Positions 62,571-64,000 of a stretch of 64,000 nt of DNA are shown here, piece after piece. Source of the stretch: Lelliottia nimipressuralis (GTDB lineage Bacteria; Pseudomonadota; Gammaproteobacteria; Enterobacterales; Enterobacteriaceae). A program made the position numbers and the translations under genes. Position 1 is the first letter of the stretch. The number at the start of each line of letters is the position of its first letter. The notes below the pieces were generated by a model that was given only the letters and a program-made list of their open reading frames with translations, did no database searches and had not been told where the DNA came from. The DNA lies in NCBI RefSeq assembly GCF_004402045.1, contig NZ_SOMG01000002.1, forward strand, positions 1-64,000, in the 5' to 3' direction.

Positions 62571-62650
62571 AGCTAACATCTTGTTCTTAAAGAAAAACGC
62601 CCCGCGAGAATTCGCAGGGCGTGGTGAATTTGACGACTTTTTAGCGTAAC

Positions 62651-63646
62651 TTATCGTTTATCCGCGACCAGACGCAGCGCGTGCTCCAGCACCTCAATAT
62701 CGGCTCCGGCTTTATGAGCGTTCTCGCTTAGATAGCGACGCCACTGGCGCGCCCCGGGGATCCCCTGGAACAGGCCGAGCATATGGCGGGTGATATGGCC
62801 GAGATACGTACCGTTGCTCAACTCGCGCTCAATGTACGGATACATCGCTCTCACCACCGCAACCGGATCGCTGTCTGTCCCTTCAACGCCAAAGATTTCA
62901 CGATCGACCGTCGCCAGAATACCTGGATTCTGATACGCCTCACGCCCGACCATGACGCCATCCATATGCGCCAGATGCGCTTTGGCCTCTTCCAGCGACT
63001 TGATGCCGCCGTTAATCGACATCGTCAGGTGCGGGAAATCACGCTTCAGCTGGTACACGCGAGGATAGTCCAGCGGCGGAATTTCACGGTTCTCTTTCGG
63101 GCTCAGGCCAGAAAGCCAGGCTTTGCGCGCGTGAATGATAAACATCTCGCATTCACCCTTGCCGGAAACCGTATTGATAAAATCGCACAGGAATTCGTAG
63201 CTGTCCTGGTCGTCAATGCCGATACGGGTTTTAACCGTCACCGGAATGGAGACCACGTCGCGCATCGCCTTGATACAGTCCGCAACCAGCTGCGCGTTCC
63301 CCATCAGGCAGGCACCAAACATGCCGTTTTGCACGCGATCGGACGGACAGCCAACGTTCAGGTTGATCTCGTCGTAGCCGCGCGCTTCTGCCAGTTTCGC
63401 ACACTGCGCGAGCGCGGCCGGATCGCTACCGCCCAACTGCAGGGCAACCGGATGCTCTTCTTCGCTATAGGCCAGGTAGTCTCCCTTCCCGTGGATGATT
63501 GCGCCCGTGGTCACCATTTCGGTGTACAGCAGCGTATGGCGGGAGAGCTGACGCAGGAAGTAGCGACAGTGTCTGTCCGTCCAGTCGAGCATTGGCGCAA
63601 TGGAAAAACGGTGTGCGGGAAAAGCAGTCTGTAATTCTGACGACAT
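62651..63646 (-). CDS. dusA: tRNA-dihydrouridine synthase A
   Basis: A 331-residue FMN enzyme that reduces uridines 20 and 20a of tRNA. FMN-binding [15 protein letters not shown] is at the N-terminus, and the catalytic Cys is in [27 protein letters not shown] -10-like hexamer lies about 40 bases upstream, so it likely has its own promoter. Confidence 0.98.
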   Translation of the reverse strand: MSSELQTAFPAHRFSIAPMLDWTDRHCRYFLRQLSRHTLLYTEMVTTGAIIHGKGDYLAYSEEEHPVALQLGGSDPAALAQCAKLAEARGYDEINLNVGCPSDRVQNGMFGACLMGNAQLVADCIKAMRDVVSIPVTVKTRIGIDDQDSYEFLCDFINTVSGKGECEMFIIHARKAWLSGLSPKENREIPPLDYPRVYQLKRDFPHLTMSINGGIKSLEEAKAHLAHMDGVMVGREAYQNPGILATVDREIFGVEGTDSDPVAVVRAMYPYIERELSNGTYLGHITRHMLGLFQGIPGARQWRRYLSENAHKAGADIEVLEHALRLVADKR

Positions 63647-63701
63647 GGCGAAGTTTTAAGCATCTGGTGGAAAAGGGGCGCTACTATAGCACAAAGAAAA
63701 G

Positions 63702-63722
63702 CCGGAGGCGCAGCGCCTCCGG
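63702..63722 (-). terminator. terminator of the outer-membrane protein gene upstream of dusA
   Basis: A ten-base stem, CCGGAGGCGC / GCGCCTCCGG, with a one-base centre. On the minus strand it is followed by CTTTTCTTT, so it terminates the gene ending at 63729. Confidence 0.88.
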
Positions 63723-63728
63723 TGGACT

Positions 63729-64000
63729 TTAGAACGTCATGCTCAGCTGAGCCCCTGCGCCCCAGGTTTCGTCTTCACCGTACAGACCCATCAGGTCAAC
63801 ATGAACGGTGCTAAACGGCGCGAAACCAACGCCGCCGGTAAAGACATTGCTGTCGTTACCCTTCACGTCCGCGCGATAACCCGCACGCACTGCCAGCCAG
63901 CTCAGCGGCGTAACCTCAGCACCGACGCCAACATACTGTGAGGTATCTTCGCTCTTGAAGCCTTTGGTTTCCGTCAGATCGCCATCAGCAGTCAGCGTCA
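63729..64000 (-). CDS. outer-membrane beta-barrel protein, probable TraF-like (C-terminal part only)
   Basis: The last 90 codons of a gene that continues beyond the window. The sequence alternates hydrophobic and polar residues as in beta strands (SWLAVRAGYRADVKG, VFTGGVGFAPFSTVHVDL) and ends in Phe (AQLSMTF), the usual C-terminal signature for outer-membrane barrels. The pattern fits the family called TraF (F plasmid transfer operon protein) in chromosomal annotations. This is not in the K-12 order next to dusA. Start and full length cannot be seen. Confidence 0.6.
   Translation of the reverse strand, partial: TLTADGDLTETKGFKSEDTSQYVGVGAEVTPLSWLAVRAGYRADVKGNDSNVFTGGVGFAPFSTVHVDLMGLYGEDETWGAGAQLSMTF

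Overview
The window is enterobacterial chromosome. Gene content and order match the E. coli K-12 segment dusA-pspG-qorA-dnaB-alr-tyrB-aphA-yjbQR-uvrA-ssb-yjcB-pdeC-soxSR-ghxP-yjcE-actP-yjcH-acs-gltP-yjcO-fdhF and then phnP-phnC-yjdN-yjdM-crfC-yjcZ-proP, read in the opposite orientation. Protein similarity, the GC-rich coding sequence, the abundant REP-type repeats (GCCGGATAAGCG / CGCCCGGTGGCGC) and accessory genes not in K-12 suggest Enterobacter or a close relative (Lelliottia, Leclercia). The species cannot be fixed by reading alone.

Layout. 0.2-4.4 kb: a NicO-type nickel/cobalt transporter, the osmoprotectant symporter proP and a KdgT-type permease. 4.5-9.2 kb: yjcZ-crfC (dynamin-like, replication-linked) and yjdM, yjdN. 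9.3-20.1 kb: a complete, apparently intact C-P lyase operon phnCDEFGHIJKLMNOP for uptake and breakdown of phosphonates, interrupted only by REP elements. 20.2-30.6 kb: yjdP, an orphan GNAT protein, then an accessory sugar locus. That locus has a hybrid sensor kinase, a ribose-type ABC transporter, a D-lyxose-isomerase-type enzyme, a class II aldolase, a PfkB kinase and, convergent at the far end, an OmpR-family response regulator. A TorR-box-like inverted pair lies in the divergent promoter region.

30.6-34.3 kb: fdhF, with an in-frame UGA for selenocysteine, its SECIS element, a sigma-54 promoter and a probable FhlA site. A Hok/Sok-like type I toxin locus and yjcO follow. 34.3-45.7 kb: gltP, the acetate operon acs-yjcH-actP (no nrf operon lies between acs and gltP), a CidA/CidB/LysR holin-like set, the antiporter yjcE and the purine permease ghxP with three PurR-like boxes. 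45.7-51.8 kb: a GST-family protein, the small RNA SraL, soxRS, the c-di-GMP phosphodiesterase pdeC, an accessory diguanylate cyclase and yjcB. 51.8-64 kb: housekeeping genes ssb, uvrA (shared LexA box), yjbR, yjbQ, aphA, tyrB, alr, dnaB, qorA, pspG (sigma-54 promoter) and dusA. The last 272 bases are the C-terminal end of an outer-membrane beta-barrel protein, probably TraF-like.

Most of the window is conserved core. The best candidates for something less described are the 21.3-30.6 kb sugar locus with its two-component system split across its ends, the Hok-type locus at 33.2-33.5 kb, and the accessory cyclase beside pdeC. I saw no CRISPR array, insertion sequence, prophage, tRNA or rRNA gene.
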